Source: Strigamia acuminata (lineage: Eukaryota > Arthropoda > Chilopoda > Geophilomorpha > Linotaeniidae). Taken from it: DNA of 64,000 nucleotides. Within the stretch, counting starts at the first letter, position 1. Every line of letters begins with the position of its first letter. The notes under the pieces were generated by a model. The model worked only from the letters and a program-made list of their open reading frames with translations, was not told the origin of the DNA and made no database searches. Positions 31,341-43,685 of the stretch are shown here, piece after piece. The position numbers were made by a program, and so were the translations under genes. The DNA lies in the NCBI GenBank assembly GCA_949358305.1, contig OX442315.1:19370427-19434426 (forward strand), written 5' to 3'.

Positions 31341-33600
31341 GTAAGCCAACAATTTCGTGCTAGGCTAGAGCGACGTCTCCAAACCCTGCACCTATTTACC
31401 GCACCCACACAATCGCTCGTTCTAGCGCGCGCCGTGCAACCAACTGATCCAACACTTTGGTGTTGGTGGCGGTGTGGTTGGCTTCACGTCATGATGAATC
31501 GAGTGTGTATGTGTGTGAAGCCAGTTTGCACTGGATTCAGCACAATGCCCGCCCTTCAACGCGACGGGCGAGCGCAGCGCACACATCACGTGCTGCCTCT
31601 CTCGTTCCTTGCCCTTCCTCCTCACTCTCCAAACCTCTTTTTGCTCGCACTCTGACGTCGCTGAATTCGCAACTAGCCCGATCTTGCGAGTTTAAAAACT
31701 ATACACAACTACACCGTCAGCCCTAAGCCACAACGCGACCAACTGCAGCAGCCAATATTGTGGCGGCGCACGAATCATGGCAGCCACAGCCGCCATTGGT
31801 CTCGCGCACCACATCTCTTCCTCGCACTAATCGAGCCTTTTCTTAACACTTTTAACCAAACCCCGACTTTCACATGTCCATTTTCGCAACACGTTTTCAA
31901 CTACACTAGTGCTCCCCACAACATTCCCCAACTATTTTCCCTCGTCTTTATGTCTGCTCACACTCGTGTGGCTCGGCATCTAAAATGGCGCATACTCGAG
32001 GTCATTTCTCCATTCGCCCACGGCAAGTGCTGACGAGATTCATATTCCTATATTAACTTGTAACGTCTGCAAATTGATGATTGGACGCCTTTCAACGGTT
32101 GCTTTGTTCATTTCCCTGTTTTGTATTGAAATTCGGGGTTGTCTCTTCGGCCTTGCAGATTAGCCCCGTGAGTTGGCACTTTTTCTCCCTTACGACGCTT
32201 CATACCCATCTAATCGATAAAGTTAGGCGCTTCTAATGATTCCCCAAGTACTCCAATAATACTACCTTAATTGATAGAATCAATTCGCATAAAAATCTTT
32301 CTTTAATGTGGTTAGATTTAACTGTGCTTAAATATTTATTGGCATAATTGAGGAGTGCAGAGACGTGCGTTCAGCCACACCTAAAAATGGCGGTTCGCCT
32401 CAAGCGCTGCTTGCTCTTTCTTTCTGCTCACCTAACTCGCAAAACAGATACGTAATCAGCCACCTAGAAAGAACCTTCTTCAGAAAAGAATTTTTTAATT
32501 TTTTTTTTAAATATTTTAGAAGGAGATAAAAAAAAAATTGAATGTGTTTCATAACAAATAAATTCAAAGAAGTGATTTCTTAAGATTAGAAATTCCTAAA
32601 ATTTATTCCACTGAATAGATTTACACCACATAGAGCACTGGCAAGTCAAGCGTGCAGTCATAAGACATTTACCTCACAAAAGCGAGAATGAATAAAAGAA
32701 AGAGTAAAAAAAAAAAAAAAGGATTAAAAAAATGTTCGTATGCCATTTGAATGGTTGCCCAAATACCTTCACCATCATCACATTAGCGGGAATGTGTTTG
32801 AAATGCCAGTCCTCCCTTCAGGTCAACCAGAACAGCATTCCGTCATTAGTATAGCTTGAGAGACTTTTCGGAAAAGAAAAGCAACACATTTATTATTTAT
32901 ATAATGTCATATATTTATTTGTACTAACTGATAAATAAATATAACCAGGATGTGTGACGCGTATGGGTAATTCTAGTCGGTATTTCCTATTTTCAGTGTC
33001 ATGTAATAAGCCGAGTCGAAATTAAAAATCCTTTTACACGTCCGCAAAATGATTTTCAATTCACTTTTTACTTTCTCCGGCATGTGGTGCCAATGTGTAA
33101 TCTCCTTTTTCTTAAGAACCATGTTTATTGCACAAACACGACATTTATTCGCCATTTTATTAAAAGTGAAACAGACCTGCTGTTATATAGTATTGATTCA
33201 CGTTGCACGGCATAAACTGCACAATGCACTAAACTGAAAACATGTATAACCCAAAGCCCTCAGATTGTAACAAAATCTTGAATATAAAACAAAAATGCAA
33301 AAATGCAAAAAGGACATCAATTTTAAATCAAACGCGCAATCCAAATCTTAATTAAATCCTCAATTCTATTTAGCTTTAAAAGAAATTAATTGATTTCTTC
33401 TCAGCAAACAAAAAAAAATCCAATACAACATTTGACGATTCTGTCATTTTAAGTTATACAGTCCCCTTTTAAATTTGATTTCGAATTTCTTATTTTTACA
33501 GAAACATCCGATACTTTTTAAACGCTTAGCCATCTTCATTTATTTATTTTCCCTTATTTTTACACTAAAAGAACTAAATTTTACACGATCCCGCTTTCTT
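31341..33600. other. Intergenic: end of GC-rich island, then AT-rich DNA
   Basis: 31,340-32,030 stays GC-rich with CACGTG at 31,587 and several ATGGCG motifs (for example 31,984 and 32,383). From 32,450 it becomes AT-rich with poly-A runs. No gene is recognised. Confidence 0.5.
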
Positions 33601-33607
33601 TTTTCTA

Positions 33608-33630
33608 CCTAACCTAACCTAACCTAAACC
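33608..33630. repeat. Short telomere-like CCTAA tract
   Basis: Four uninterrupted CCTAA units (33608-33627) followed by ACC. CCTAA is the complement of TTAGG, the ancestral arthropod telomere repeat. It lies about 60 bp before the 22-bp minisatellite. Confidence 0.8.
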
Positions 33631-33664
33631 AGTCCTTGATGTGTATGAATTTTTTAGTAAAGGA

Positions 33665-33990
33665 AAATAGTGTTAGTATTCAGAAATTTAGTGTAAAAAT
33701 CAGGGATTTTTAGTGTAAAAATCAGGGATTTTTAGTGTAAAAATCAGGGATTTTTAGTGTAAAAATCAGGGATTTTTAGTGTAAAAATCAGGGATTTTTA
33801 GTGTAAAAATCAGGGATTTTTAGTGTAAAAATCAGGGATTTTTAGTGTAAAAATCAGGGATTTTTAGTGTAAAAATCAGGGATTTTTAGTGTAAAAATCA
33901 GGGATTTTTAGTGTAAAAATCAGGGATTGTTAGTGTAAAAATCAGGGTTTTTTTTAGTGTAAAAATAAGGGAAAATAGTGTAAAAATAAT
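33665..33990. repeat. 22-bp minisatellite array
   Basis: Unit TAGTGTAAAAATCAGGGATT + TT repeated in exact 22-bp register from 33689 (33689, 33711, 33733 and so on to 33931), about 12 near-identical copies, flanked by degenerate copies on both sides (33665-33688, 33955-33990). Divergence is confined to the ends, as expected for unequal exchange or slippage. Confidence 0.97.
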
Positions 33991-36900
33991 ATGATCTGCT
34001 TAATAAATAAACAAAACTCAAATTAAAGATTAATTCAATTTCTTTCGAGCTAAATTAACACAGATTACCTCCCATAATTTATCAATTTCCGTTTTTTTTC
34101 TCTTTCCAAATTCTGCACTTCAAAAACCCAGTTGTTTTGAAAATGATTCAAAATTTATGCAACGCCTCAGCCCATGTTTGCCATACAAATCAAAAACATT
34201 CTCAACAGAAAACGAGGATAATTCTCTGTACCAGTCGAGACTGTGAAATGAATTCTTTAAAAAAGAAATCCTTTTTGTAAATTAGCTCTACACATATTTG
34301 TTTTAGAGACTTATTTCTACTTTTGTACACGCCCCTCGGTTGATCGACAGATCCCTTGTGGAAGCCTAAAGCTGAGCCTGGGATTGGTAGTGCCAGGTCG
34401 AAGCGAGCGCCACTAGCGACAGGCAGGATTAGGCGGCTGGAAACAGCTGTGGACTTTCCCGTCGCTTAATCCAATTAAAGCTTGAGACCCCTACACAGTG
34501 AAGGAAGGAAGTGATCATCACACTGCTTGCGACGTGTCGTAACACAATTGCAAATTATTGATCCAAAAATAAATTTTCTCTCTTATTAAAAAGAAAAAAT
34601 TTGTCTTCGCGCTTCAAAAAAGCAACACATCCGCCATTGCCCTTTTGTATGCAATGTGACAGAATTCATTGGTTAGGAGTGTGCCCCAACCACCAATTGA
34701 CGCACAATATTTACCCCAAGCCTCCATTTTAACGACCTGCACTTTTGTTGAGTATGTGCCTTTTGTTTCTGCTTCGATTTTTCCACAGCTGCGTCACTGA
34801 TGGGTGGCATGGCAGGCAGAGCAGCTGACCCAACCCCGAAAAATCATTTATCAATCGAGCCAATGGCAAGTCACAAGACCTTTTTTCTTCTTTTTTTTTT
34901 TTTACTTTGTAGCACCCTCAATTTTCTCTATATTTTCTCTGTGAAAACACCACATGCTTTTCCATTACTTGATTTGCATTTCCCTCAGAACATTTACCTC
35001 AGAATGTGAAATTAAACGCGCAGAAATCAAAAATATTGTTTTCAACACGTTTTTACGAGGAAAATGTGATGAAAATCTCTTCCCCTTTAATGTAGTAAAG
35101 TATCTATCTACAGCCCATTACCCAACAAATAATTTGCCTACGAGTAGTGGGGGAAATTTTGCAGTTTCATTCCCTGAGTTTCGGTGATCGGCGCAATCTA
35201 ATGAAATATTAAAAAGATCTCTTCATTTAATAGGGGAAAAAGAAAATAGGGGACAGGAAAGAGAAATCTTGGTTTTTATTACAACGATGACACGGTCAGA
35301 TGGTGTACGTGACCTTACTATCAATTAACGACTGTTGCATCATTTTATAAATTAATTTTTTATATTCATTTTTAGTTCAAAAGGATATACAAACTAATAA
35401 TAAAAATATGCACTAAATTTCAACCAACAATAGATAAATAAATAAAACTATTACGACTATTTATCGGCAATAACTTATTTTTATAACCTTTCCCTAATCA
35501 CACAAGGCAATTATCGAAAAACCCGACCTAAACACAGGATTTTCCTTTACAATTACATCATGTTATTCTTCTGTGCCATAAATGTTCATTCGGTTGAGTG
35601 AAAATGATTTATTACCCGATAAATACATTTGCTAAAGTAACACACCAATGCAAACACCCTTTTAAAAAATTTCATTCTACACTTTTTTCCTCATTATTAA
35701 TCAAGCAAAATATTTATATTATTAAATTTATGATTCAGAAAATACGGGTATAAACAGTGGAAGGTTTATTCTACGCACTAAAACTAGGGTTAATTCCAAA
35801 ACAATAAAGAAATGTTGATTTACGAGCAAAAGCAACTTTAACATAATTTGTAAATTTATTTTCCTTCCGAATTTCCCTCGACTAGGTCAAGGTCTCGTTG
35901 AGAAAATGGACCTATTACCTAGGTTACCTTGGAAAGGCCGTTGCTTACACTAAAGCAGTGCAAAGTCCTCGCCCGATAACTCATATATTATGGGGCCATC
36001 GAGACACGGACACGAGCAAAAGCGCTGAATAATGGCGGATCGTTTTTCTCCCGGTTCAACAGCGTGTGGTCACCGACTGATAATTTGCAATTTACACCTA
36101 TTCCATTCATGAATTTCCACTGCTACAACACTTAATGTCGTCATCAGATGAGTAGCAGGAAAGATGACTGACTAAAATTCAAAACAAAGGCATATTTTGA
36201 TTAAAAAAAAAATTTTTCTCCCACAAAATCAAAAACGCACGTTACTTAACGATTAAAAAATACAGAGAATAAAAAAATAAATCTACTTCTTCTAACTATT
36301 AACTACCAGAAGCAATCGACCGGGTATGCATGAATAAAATATCGATTATTTATTTCTTATCAGTAATTGAGAACGTGGGATGGTCATGGTAGCTCGAATT
36401 CCCGGATGAGAGTGGCCCCACAGAGGTCTGTTCGTAGAGAGCTGTCAAGTAAGTAGACAGACAGCTCAGACCATTGATTGCTAAGAGATACAACAGAGGG
36501 AGTTGGCTCGGTTCGAGCTCCAATGGGAGATTACATTACAAAAATAATAAAACTACACTAACCCTAACCCCCTGCACCCTGTTTTCACCCGTACCCATCA
36601 TCCTCAGTAACCGATGAAAACGAAACAAAAAATAAACTAGATCTTTTTTTTTTTAATTTTCCCCTTTTGTTACTTGCCACTAATTACTTTGCACTGCATC
36701 ATGGGAAACACTTGGCACAATTGAAGGAGCAACAAAAGAAATAGCAAAGAAGACGGATCTCGTATAAAAAGAAATTGCGGATGCAAAGAGAAGAAAAAAA
36801 TCAAGATTGAATTTCAAGATGGTGGCCATTGTTAAGGATGGAGGTGTCTCGGGCCTTCTATACATCTTCGTGGGCCTTGCCATTGTCATTGACACCAAAG

Positions 36901-38391
36901 AAGATTTGACAATACGACGGCAAAGGACGCCCGCTGCGCCGCCTTCGCCATGTCTCTCCCACCGTACATGAGCCTGACGAGAATTTGGTTCCATTTAGAT
37001 AAAGTGGAACTCGGCAGGGATCTATTTCCTGACGCGCCCCCTTACGACAAGACACTTTGATTCTTCGTCGCTTCAATGCGTGCAGCTAAAGGAGACCATA
37101 GTCGAAAGAAGAGCAACCCAGTTCAACAGATAAGAGTTCGATGAGGAGTCATTTTCTTCACCACCCCCCAAGCACTACCAAATGTCTTTCCACAAAAAAA
37201 AAAAATGAAAAATGACTTCGAAAAAATATGTTGACCTGTATGAGGTTTGCCGTGCAAATTTCAACTTAAACACCGCTTAAAGCACCACGAAGTAGACTTA
37301 ATAAGCAGCAAACATAAATCATATTTTAGGAGACTTCACAGGTTCTAATTTTTGTATATTTTCACGTTCCGCAGCAGCAATGTATTGCTTAAAATACATA
37401 TACCGTATTTTACCGATTAAGAGTCGCTCTCGAATAGTAGCCGCAGCAAAAGTACGATATTGTTTCCTCACGAACGATGAATGTACGCTTCGTTTGTGAC
37501 GTTCAGACTCAGTTTGTTACATTAAACAAATGTAACAAACGAAAAACCGAAATTGTAATTGCTGACAAAAATGACAGTTTTGAATAAGAGCCGCGGCTAT
37601 TAATCGATAAAATACGGCATTTCTTTGAACATCACAAAATTGACAGTTTGAGAGTTTGGTTAAGGTTAGAATTGAAAAATTACTTTTTCAGCATCACTCA
37701 ACACTCGGATCTATGTTAATTTCAATGTGTTCACCCCTCCTTGAACTCGAGACAAGAACAAATGTGTATGGACACACCTATACGCAGCTGACATTAGAAA
37801 AGTGGCCCTCTTACATACTGATTATGAAACAAATTAGTTCCGCAAGCTGCAGCCTACTATTTGGCAAACAAAAAAACGAACATTTCCTGCCTTTGTTTAT
37901 ACAGCAGTTATTATACCTTTATTACATATAACATAACACCTCCGTATTTTATTCTCTACACACTAACTAGTATGTGTACCTCTTCCTGCAAGTAGCCACA
38001 GTAACAGCCAAACAAATTGCAAATCAGATCAACACATCAGATCGCAATCTCCGGAATATTAAAATAAAAAAAAATGCATACAGGTGTACCCATAAAAAAT
38101 AACCACGAATGAAATATAATTGCAGACTACATAAGTTGCTAAATTACCCAGTGCCCATCTCAAAATGCATTAAAATTGATTAGCTCAAGTTCAATTGTGT
38201 CTGCAATGCAGCTTTTCTTGGATGATACACAATGTTTGCACTTTGCATGGTCATTTGTCTCCAGTAGCAACGACAAAAATATTGACAAACGATACCAAAT
38301 GCTGACACTAGACAAATGTCTTTTTTATTATTTTTTTCTAAGAAGTCATTTCAACTCCTTAATCATTAGCTATCATCGCACCCACCCCTTG
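33991..38391. other. Intergenic DNA between minisatellite and hAT-like element
   Basis: No gene is recognised. Slightly GC-richer patches occur at 34,330-34,470 and 36,820-37,080, the latter with CAAGATGGTGGCCAT (36815-36829). Confidence 0.5.
37400..37620. mobile_element. MITE copy 1, TACCGTATT-ended family (about 221 bp)
   Basis: The left end ATACCGTATTTTACCGATTA continues into AGAGTCGC; the inverse of the right end reads ATGCCGTATTTTATCGATTA then ATAGCCGC. A second element at 52171-52410 has matching ends and matching sub-terminal CGAATA(A/G) and GCNGCGGC blocks. I see no clear target duplication. Confidence 0.75.
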
Positions 38392-38399
38392 ATCCCAAT

Positions 38400-39198
38400 T
38401 AGGGTTTCTCAAAAACGCACTTTTTGAAAAACCGGTATTTCGGTATTCAATGTCCAAAAAAACCGGTAAACCGGTAATTTTCGGTAATGAAGTAAAATAA
38501 AATATTTTTATTTTTATTTTCCTTTTTTATAAAGTAAAATTTTAAAAAATATTTTTTTTTCTGAAGATTTTTGTCACATTTTGGATACGATCTTTAATAC
38601 ACTTCATGTTCTGATTTAAAAAAAATTATTTTCTGGTTAATTTGTCTGCTTAAACCAGTTAATGAAACAGAATTCAGGGTCAAGTTAATAACACACTTCT
38701 TCAATTGGGTTTGTAATTTTGACGCCATTTTAAAACATACAAGAAAACTTTCAATAATTTTGAGAAATTTTTTTTTTAAATATGGTAATAACAATAATAA
38801 TTATAAATAATAATAAAGTAGAGAAGTTTTTTGTAAATAAATTTCTTGCTCTTTTAAATCCGAATCAAACAAGGTCAGAGAAAGGGAAAGGGGAACCTCA
38901 GTGAGTCAAACCCCTCAAGCACGTGCCTCTCACATTCCTAAAAATATTACAACTACTATTGGACCAAATTTTTACTCAAAAAAAATATAAAAAACAACAA
39001 TAATAATTAATTGAAAATAAAAATAGTTAAAAACCGACCATTTCCATCCCTAAAATGAAATATTTTGGCGGTGTTTTCCCTATTTTTCTCCCAATAAAAA
39101 CCGGTAAAAATACCGAAATAAAGACGGTATTCGGTATTCGGTTTTTTTAAAAAAAATACCGGTTATTGATACCGGTAAATACCGGTAGAGAAACCCTA
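38400..39198. mobile_element. Non-autonomous hAT-like DNA transposon (799 bp)
   Basis: Terminal inverted repeat TAGGGTTTCTC at 38400-38410 and its inverse GAGAAACCCTA at 39188-39198, flanked by perfect 8-bp direct repeats ATCCCAAT (38392-38399 and 39199-39206). 8-bp duplications and TAGGG-type ends are typical of the hAT superfamily. Sub-terminal ACCGGTA motifs are clustered at both ends (38,436-38,490 and 39,100-39,188), probably transposase-binding sites. The AT-rich interior has no transposase frame; a 66-codon - strand frame at 38594-38794 is unrecognised. Intact ends and target duplication suggest fairly recent insertion. Confidence 0.88.
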
Positions 39199-39206
39199 AT
39201 CCCAAT

Positions 39207-40117
39207 ATACGGAATGGAACATTTTCTATCGATCGCATAAGTAAACATATAGCAAAACAAATTTTCTTGTATAATTATTCAAATATGTGCAACAGCTTTA
39301 ATACGATTAAATGCACGTAGCATTCATTTTCTGGCCAAGCTGAAATTATCAAATATAATTTTAAAACTGATAGAATTGTTCCGGTACACTTTTTATCAGG
39401 AGATAAAAATGAAAATGCATACAGCATGTGTAATAAAACTATAATCTACTTACACGTTTTATATTGAGCTTTTTATACACTTTGGTAATTTGGTTGCACT
39501 TTTTTCACTTTTTTTTGTTAACTCAAGGCCTTTTCAGAACCTGTTTTGTATATAACATTTCGAACAATGTTGAAAAACTATTGAATTTGCAAATATCGGA
39601 GAACCAAGGCACAAATTCTCTCCAATACGCGAATCAATTTGTACATTTTTAACCCACATTTAATTGGTCATAGAGTTTTATCTCCCACGTAACTGAGATT
39701 TAAAGTCAACTAAAAGTTTTATCAACTCGAATCACCTTATGCGATTTAACGAAACTAAAATTCGAAATAGATAAATACATAACAGATTCTGCAATTTGTA
39801 TGAAATTGTTTGAAATTTCCATTCTTATTTTTATAAAACCAATTAAATATAGCAAACCATATATGAAACTTCTAAAACTACAACCCCCATACCTTTTTTT
39901 TTTTATCTTCACAGAAACAACCAAGTTATTGTCCTTGTCGATAGCATAAATCACAAACAAGATGTCCGCGATTATCTACAGCAAAAATGGAATTAAAGCA
40001 GGAACAGGGGAAACAAAAAGTATCCATGAAAATTCAAATATAAAATAATCAAAAATTTAAAATTTAGATACCAGCTCACCTGAGATGTCATTTATAATCT
40101 GCAAACAAAATGAGGTA
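39207..40117. other. Intergenic DNA upstream of mir-10
   Basis: AT-rich, no gene seen. If mir-10 comes from a local promoter it would lie here, but I see no clear core promoter. Confidence 0.4.
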
Positions 40118-40200
40118 GTGCCCTACATCTACCCTGTAGATCCGAATTTGTAAGACAATGAGAACAAATTCGGTTCTAGAGAGGTTCGTGTGGTGCACAG
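40118..40200 (+). ncRNA. mir-10: mir-10 microRNA precursor
   Basis: The 5p arm at 40130-40151 reads TACCCTGTAGATCC followed by GAATTTGT, matching the known miR-10-5p. The 3p arm at 40165-40186 reads CAAATTCGG followed by TTCTAGAGAGGTT, matching the arthropod miR-10-3p. The arms pair closely around a short loop (about 40152-40164), and the basal stem CCTACATCT/GTTCGTGTGG continues outward. Place and strand agree with the known conserved position of mir-10 between Scr and Dfd in arthropods (Hox4-Hox5 interval in other animals). Known role: post-transcriptional regulation, with Hox mRNAs such as Scr among predicted targets. The primary transcript is not defined by the sequence; a promoter-like module at 30,855 is one candidate origin. 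Confidence 0.97.
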
Positions 40201-43200
40201 TGACTCTGCACCTAACTGATTCATATCATCCTTTGCTGATTTAATTCAAACATGATGCTTAACTACAAAGGTCAACATGTACCTAAGTACCAAGAACTGT
40301 GGATTCGTTAAGACAGCGACAAGTTTACTCTTGATACAAACCTCTTTGAAGATTAGAGAAACCAACGCGTTGTGATAAGCGTCACTGATACCAATCCTTC
40401 ATAAAACCACCACTTTCAATGGAAAAAATACTTAATTTACCACAATAATTTTCTGTTCGCAAAATAAAAAAAATCACATTGTAATAAAATAAAAATAAAA
40501 ATATGAAATATTAAAATTCAGAATCAATTTTTTATAGGCCTAATTCCCCACCACCAGCGGTTAAAAGAAATCATCCAGACCCGAATGAAAAATCTAAACC
40601 ACCCCTAAAGGTCGATGTAAGACAGTTCCAAAGCAAGACATTAGGGTTGTAAAACAGCAATTGTCTTCACCCTCAAGGAAAAGCGCATCTTTAGGGCCAT
40701 AAAAATTTACAAGATTCCCACAATAAGCCAATATTCACTTCTAGCCGCAAATACCCACCGAGTTGATTGGGGAGGTTTGTTTCGTGGCTCTAAAGCACCC
40801 GTTAAAACACTCCAGTCCACTGACTTCAAGTCTAAAAATATAGCAGAGTCATAAATCCCGCTATCAAGAACCGAATCGGAGGGTCGGGGAAGAGCGAAAA
40901 GGGGCCCAGCTGCTCAGAGCGCACTCGGAGCCCGCCGCTCGAACAAACCAAGAGTATTGCTGCAATGCTGCTGGCTGCTTATTATTTTAATCGAAAAGGT
41001 CAACCAACATTCCAAAACCGAATCTAAAAATTACGCTATCAACAGAATTCAGGTTAGTCGCATTAATTATCATAAATCAGTTTAAGACCGCAATAAGCTG
41101 TTGGTTGTTTTCTGGAAACAAGAATCCCTTCTTAATTCGCTATAAATGTTCGGATATTATTTTTTTTTATGTGATACTCGTATATATATATACGTAATTA
41201 AGTACTCCAGCGCATCTGTGCCACGCTGTCGACACCAGGTTTTGCTAAGCTGTGCTTTTGTGGACCAAAACTTTGCTTCGTCACTCGGTAAAACAGAGTT
41301 CACACGCACGTCAATGTATGTAAAGCGTATAAACAAAACAAAAAAAAAATTACTTGGGCTTTTTGTTTTGCACATTCAAACCAGGAGTGAACGGATGTGT
41401 GTTTTGATGGTAAGTACAGAGAAAGACGACAAGCTTGTCCGTCCCTGAAAAGAGTGGGAATGGCTTTAGTTGTTGGGGGGAAAAGGTTCAAATGCGTCCC
41501 AGTTGACCCGAATGTCTCACGCTAAAATTCGTTACAGCACATCAGGGACCGGGAGTAGCGAGCTAGAGTCACCAATCCCTCGACTAGCTTCTAATGGAGG
41601 TATATACTGCAAAAGAGAAAAAGGCAAAGTAAAAGAAAAAACCCTTTTGTGTTGGTCTCGTGAAAGGGATTAAGATTGATCTGATGTCGCCGAATGGCAA
41701 AGGAAAATGTCACAACATTTACCAAATATGCCTTGTAATAATAATTTCCACGTCTTAAGAGATTCGCTCTTAAATTAATAGCGACCAATTTAATTCAGTT
41801 TCGCAGGTTAACAAGTTTAGCCTCGTCGATTCCCACCACCCACTGGCAGACGGCGTGAAATTACAGCTTGTAAAAGTCATAAAATTTATGACCCTTTTCT
41901 AAAGCGACTGCCTTCTGGTCCTCCTCAGAGCTCACTGCAAACTCATTCACCAAGATGCTTTTTAATGATGGATGGTCACATCGTCTTGCTTCCTGGTTTA
42001 AAGTCGACGCTCAGAGCTTCTATTTGCTGATATACGTGTTGAATCCATCATTATTATGTCATTTTTCTTGTTTCGATTCATTCCAAGCAACACGTAATCG
42101 TCTTCCTTGCTGTCTCTTTCGTTTAGTCCCATTTCTTTTTTTTTTATTCGATGAAACATTCAATCTCTTAGTTGCGTGTCTAATTTAAAACTAGATTTGC
42201 ATGGCTGATAGAAATGGTTGACGAACCATCATTCTTTTTTCTCTCTTTTTTTCCAGTTAAAACATTTTCCTTTTACATTCGATTTTTATCTCGAAAATGT
42301 ATCTTTTAAAAAGAATTTTTTTTTAATTTTTTTTTTTTAAATGTTTGTGAAATAAAACTCTTAAATTCATTTTACTATCGTGTACAAAAACGATTCCGCT
42401 CCATTAAAGAATTACATTGGAAATGAGGTTAAAAGTGAGAGTATATACACAATTATACACACTTCATTATCGTGATGAACAAATGGGAACTTAATTGCAC
42501 AATGAATAAAATCGTGCCCAATAATTATAACTCAATTATCACCTTTTACTTTACACAAACACATAAAAGTCTGGAAATAAAATATACATCCTAATTAAAT
42601 TTCACAATAAGGAAACAAATGCGGGGAGGAAAAGATAATAATACGGGGGAAATAAAAATGAAAATAATAATAAAAAAGTAATGAATTACGACTTGTGTTT
42701 TTGTAAAATAATTTTTAAATAGGATGTAGGACATCAATTAGCGTGAGAATTAAACACTGCACGCGAAACGCCCCTTACAACAACTTCCGAGGTTTGCTAC
42801 CTGTTGAAATGATTTGTAGTTGAGTGCCATGACCGCGTAAGCCTCGCCGTAAATTTTCCCGAGCACCGCTCTCACCTCCCACACTGGAGCCGGTGCCAAC
42901 CATGTGCTCGGCTAAATTTGTACAAACAAGCACAAGCGAGCGAGCGCGCGCACGAGTGGCAGGAATAGCTCTTTTGCCATTTTTCTTGCATGCACGCAAA
43001 TTCGCCACGCTTATTACAAGTAACAGCTCGTGCCAAACAACAATCACCTGCATAAAGTCCATCATTTTGTTATCGACTCCGGTCCAAATTATCAATTTTT
43101 AATGCCAATTTACGGGGGCGGCGAAGCAATAAATTCACACGTTGAGCTTGAGACAAGCTTGCCTACTCGGATGAATGATAACACGAAAAGTTTTTGCCTG

Positions 43201-43565
43201 TGGATCAATTTGCCCGCCTCAAGTTAGATGCTCACCTGTTGGGAATCCATTTCCGCGCCTGATAATGAAGCAAATTGAGATGCACCTGTTCCCACTTTTC
43301 TAGCTTCTTTTGGTGCGGATCAACGCATCGAAATAGCAGGGAGCGAGCAGAGCCGCCTTGCTCGAGATTCGGCCAAAACCATCAGCGTGGGTCCTACAAT
43401 TTTCATCGTTCGAGTTCCGCTCGAGAAATTTTTGTTTTCGGGCTAGACTCAGTCGAGTCCATAGTCCAGCCGAGCATAACAGATGACGAGCCGCCATGAC
43501 AGCAGCGCGCGAGGAGCCATCGATCATAGTGACGTTAGCTCAGAGGGTCAGATTGCCGCCTCCTA
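40201..43565. other. Dfd upstream region
   Basis: No gene recognised. AT-rich to about 42.7 kb, then GC-rich (42,780-43,560) toward the Dfd promoter. A tRNA-like D-arm motif at about 43,533-43,550 has no matching T-arm. Confidence 0.5.
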
Positions 43566-43587
43566 GGTGGCTGAGAGCACTCACGTG
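43566..43587 (+). promoter_or_regulatory. Dfd proximal promoter module: GGCTG plus E-box
   Basis: GGTGGCTG at 43566-43573, 8-nt spacer, CACGTG at 43582-43587. The end of GGTGGCTG is about 113 bp before the chosen Dfd ATG. The TGGCTG part and the spacing match ftz and Scr, but the CCAAT core is changed (GGTGG for ATTGG). ATGCTAATTATTGAT just after it offers homeodomain/POU-type core sites. Confidence 0.55.
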
Positions 43588-43685
43588 ATATGCTAATTAT
43601 TGATAGTAGGAGGAGCCTGCAAACAGTTAAACGACAACTGGGAAGAAAAATTATTTCCATCCAATTCACCCAAAAATTAATGATC

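Noticed and set aside
36505-36525. GGTTCGAGCTCC resembling a tRNA B box
   Set aside because: No compatible A box, cloverleaf or acceptor stem.
38594-38794. 66-codon - strand frame inside the hAT-like element as a transposase remnant
   Set aside because: No recognisable hAT transposase motif; AT-rich, Lys/Leu-rich content fits chance.
40111-40119. let-7-like seed TGAGGTAGT just upstream of miR-10-5p
   Set aside because: Only nine bases match, it falls near the basal stem of mir-10, and no let-7 star arm or second hairpin is present.
43533-43575. tRNA-like D-arm (TTAGCTCAGAGGGT) upstream of Dfd
   Set aside because: No T-arm (GGTTCGA-type) or acceptor stem follows at the right distance.
43590-43685. 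Upstream in-frame ATGs that would extend Dfd by up to 32 residues
   Set aside because: The added residues are unlike any Hox4 N-terminus and the first ATG lies 3 bp from the E-box, so it is probably upstream of the transcript start.
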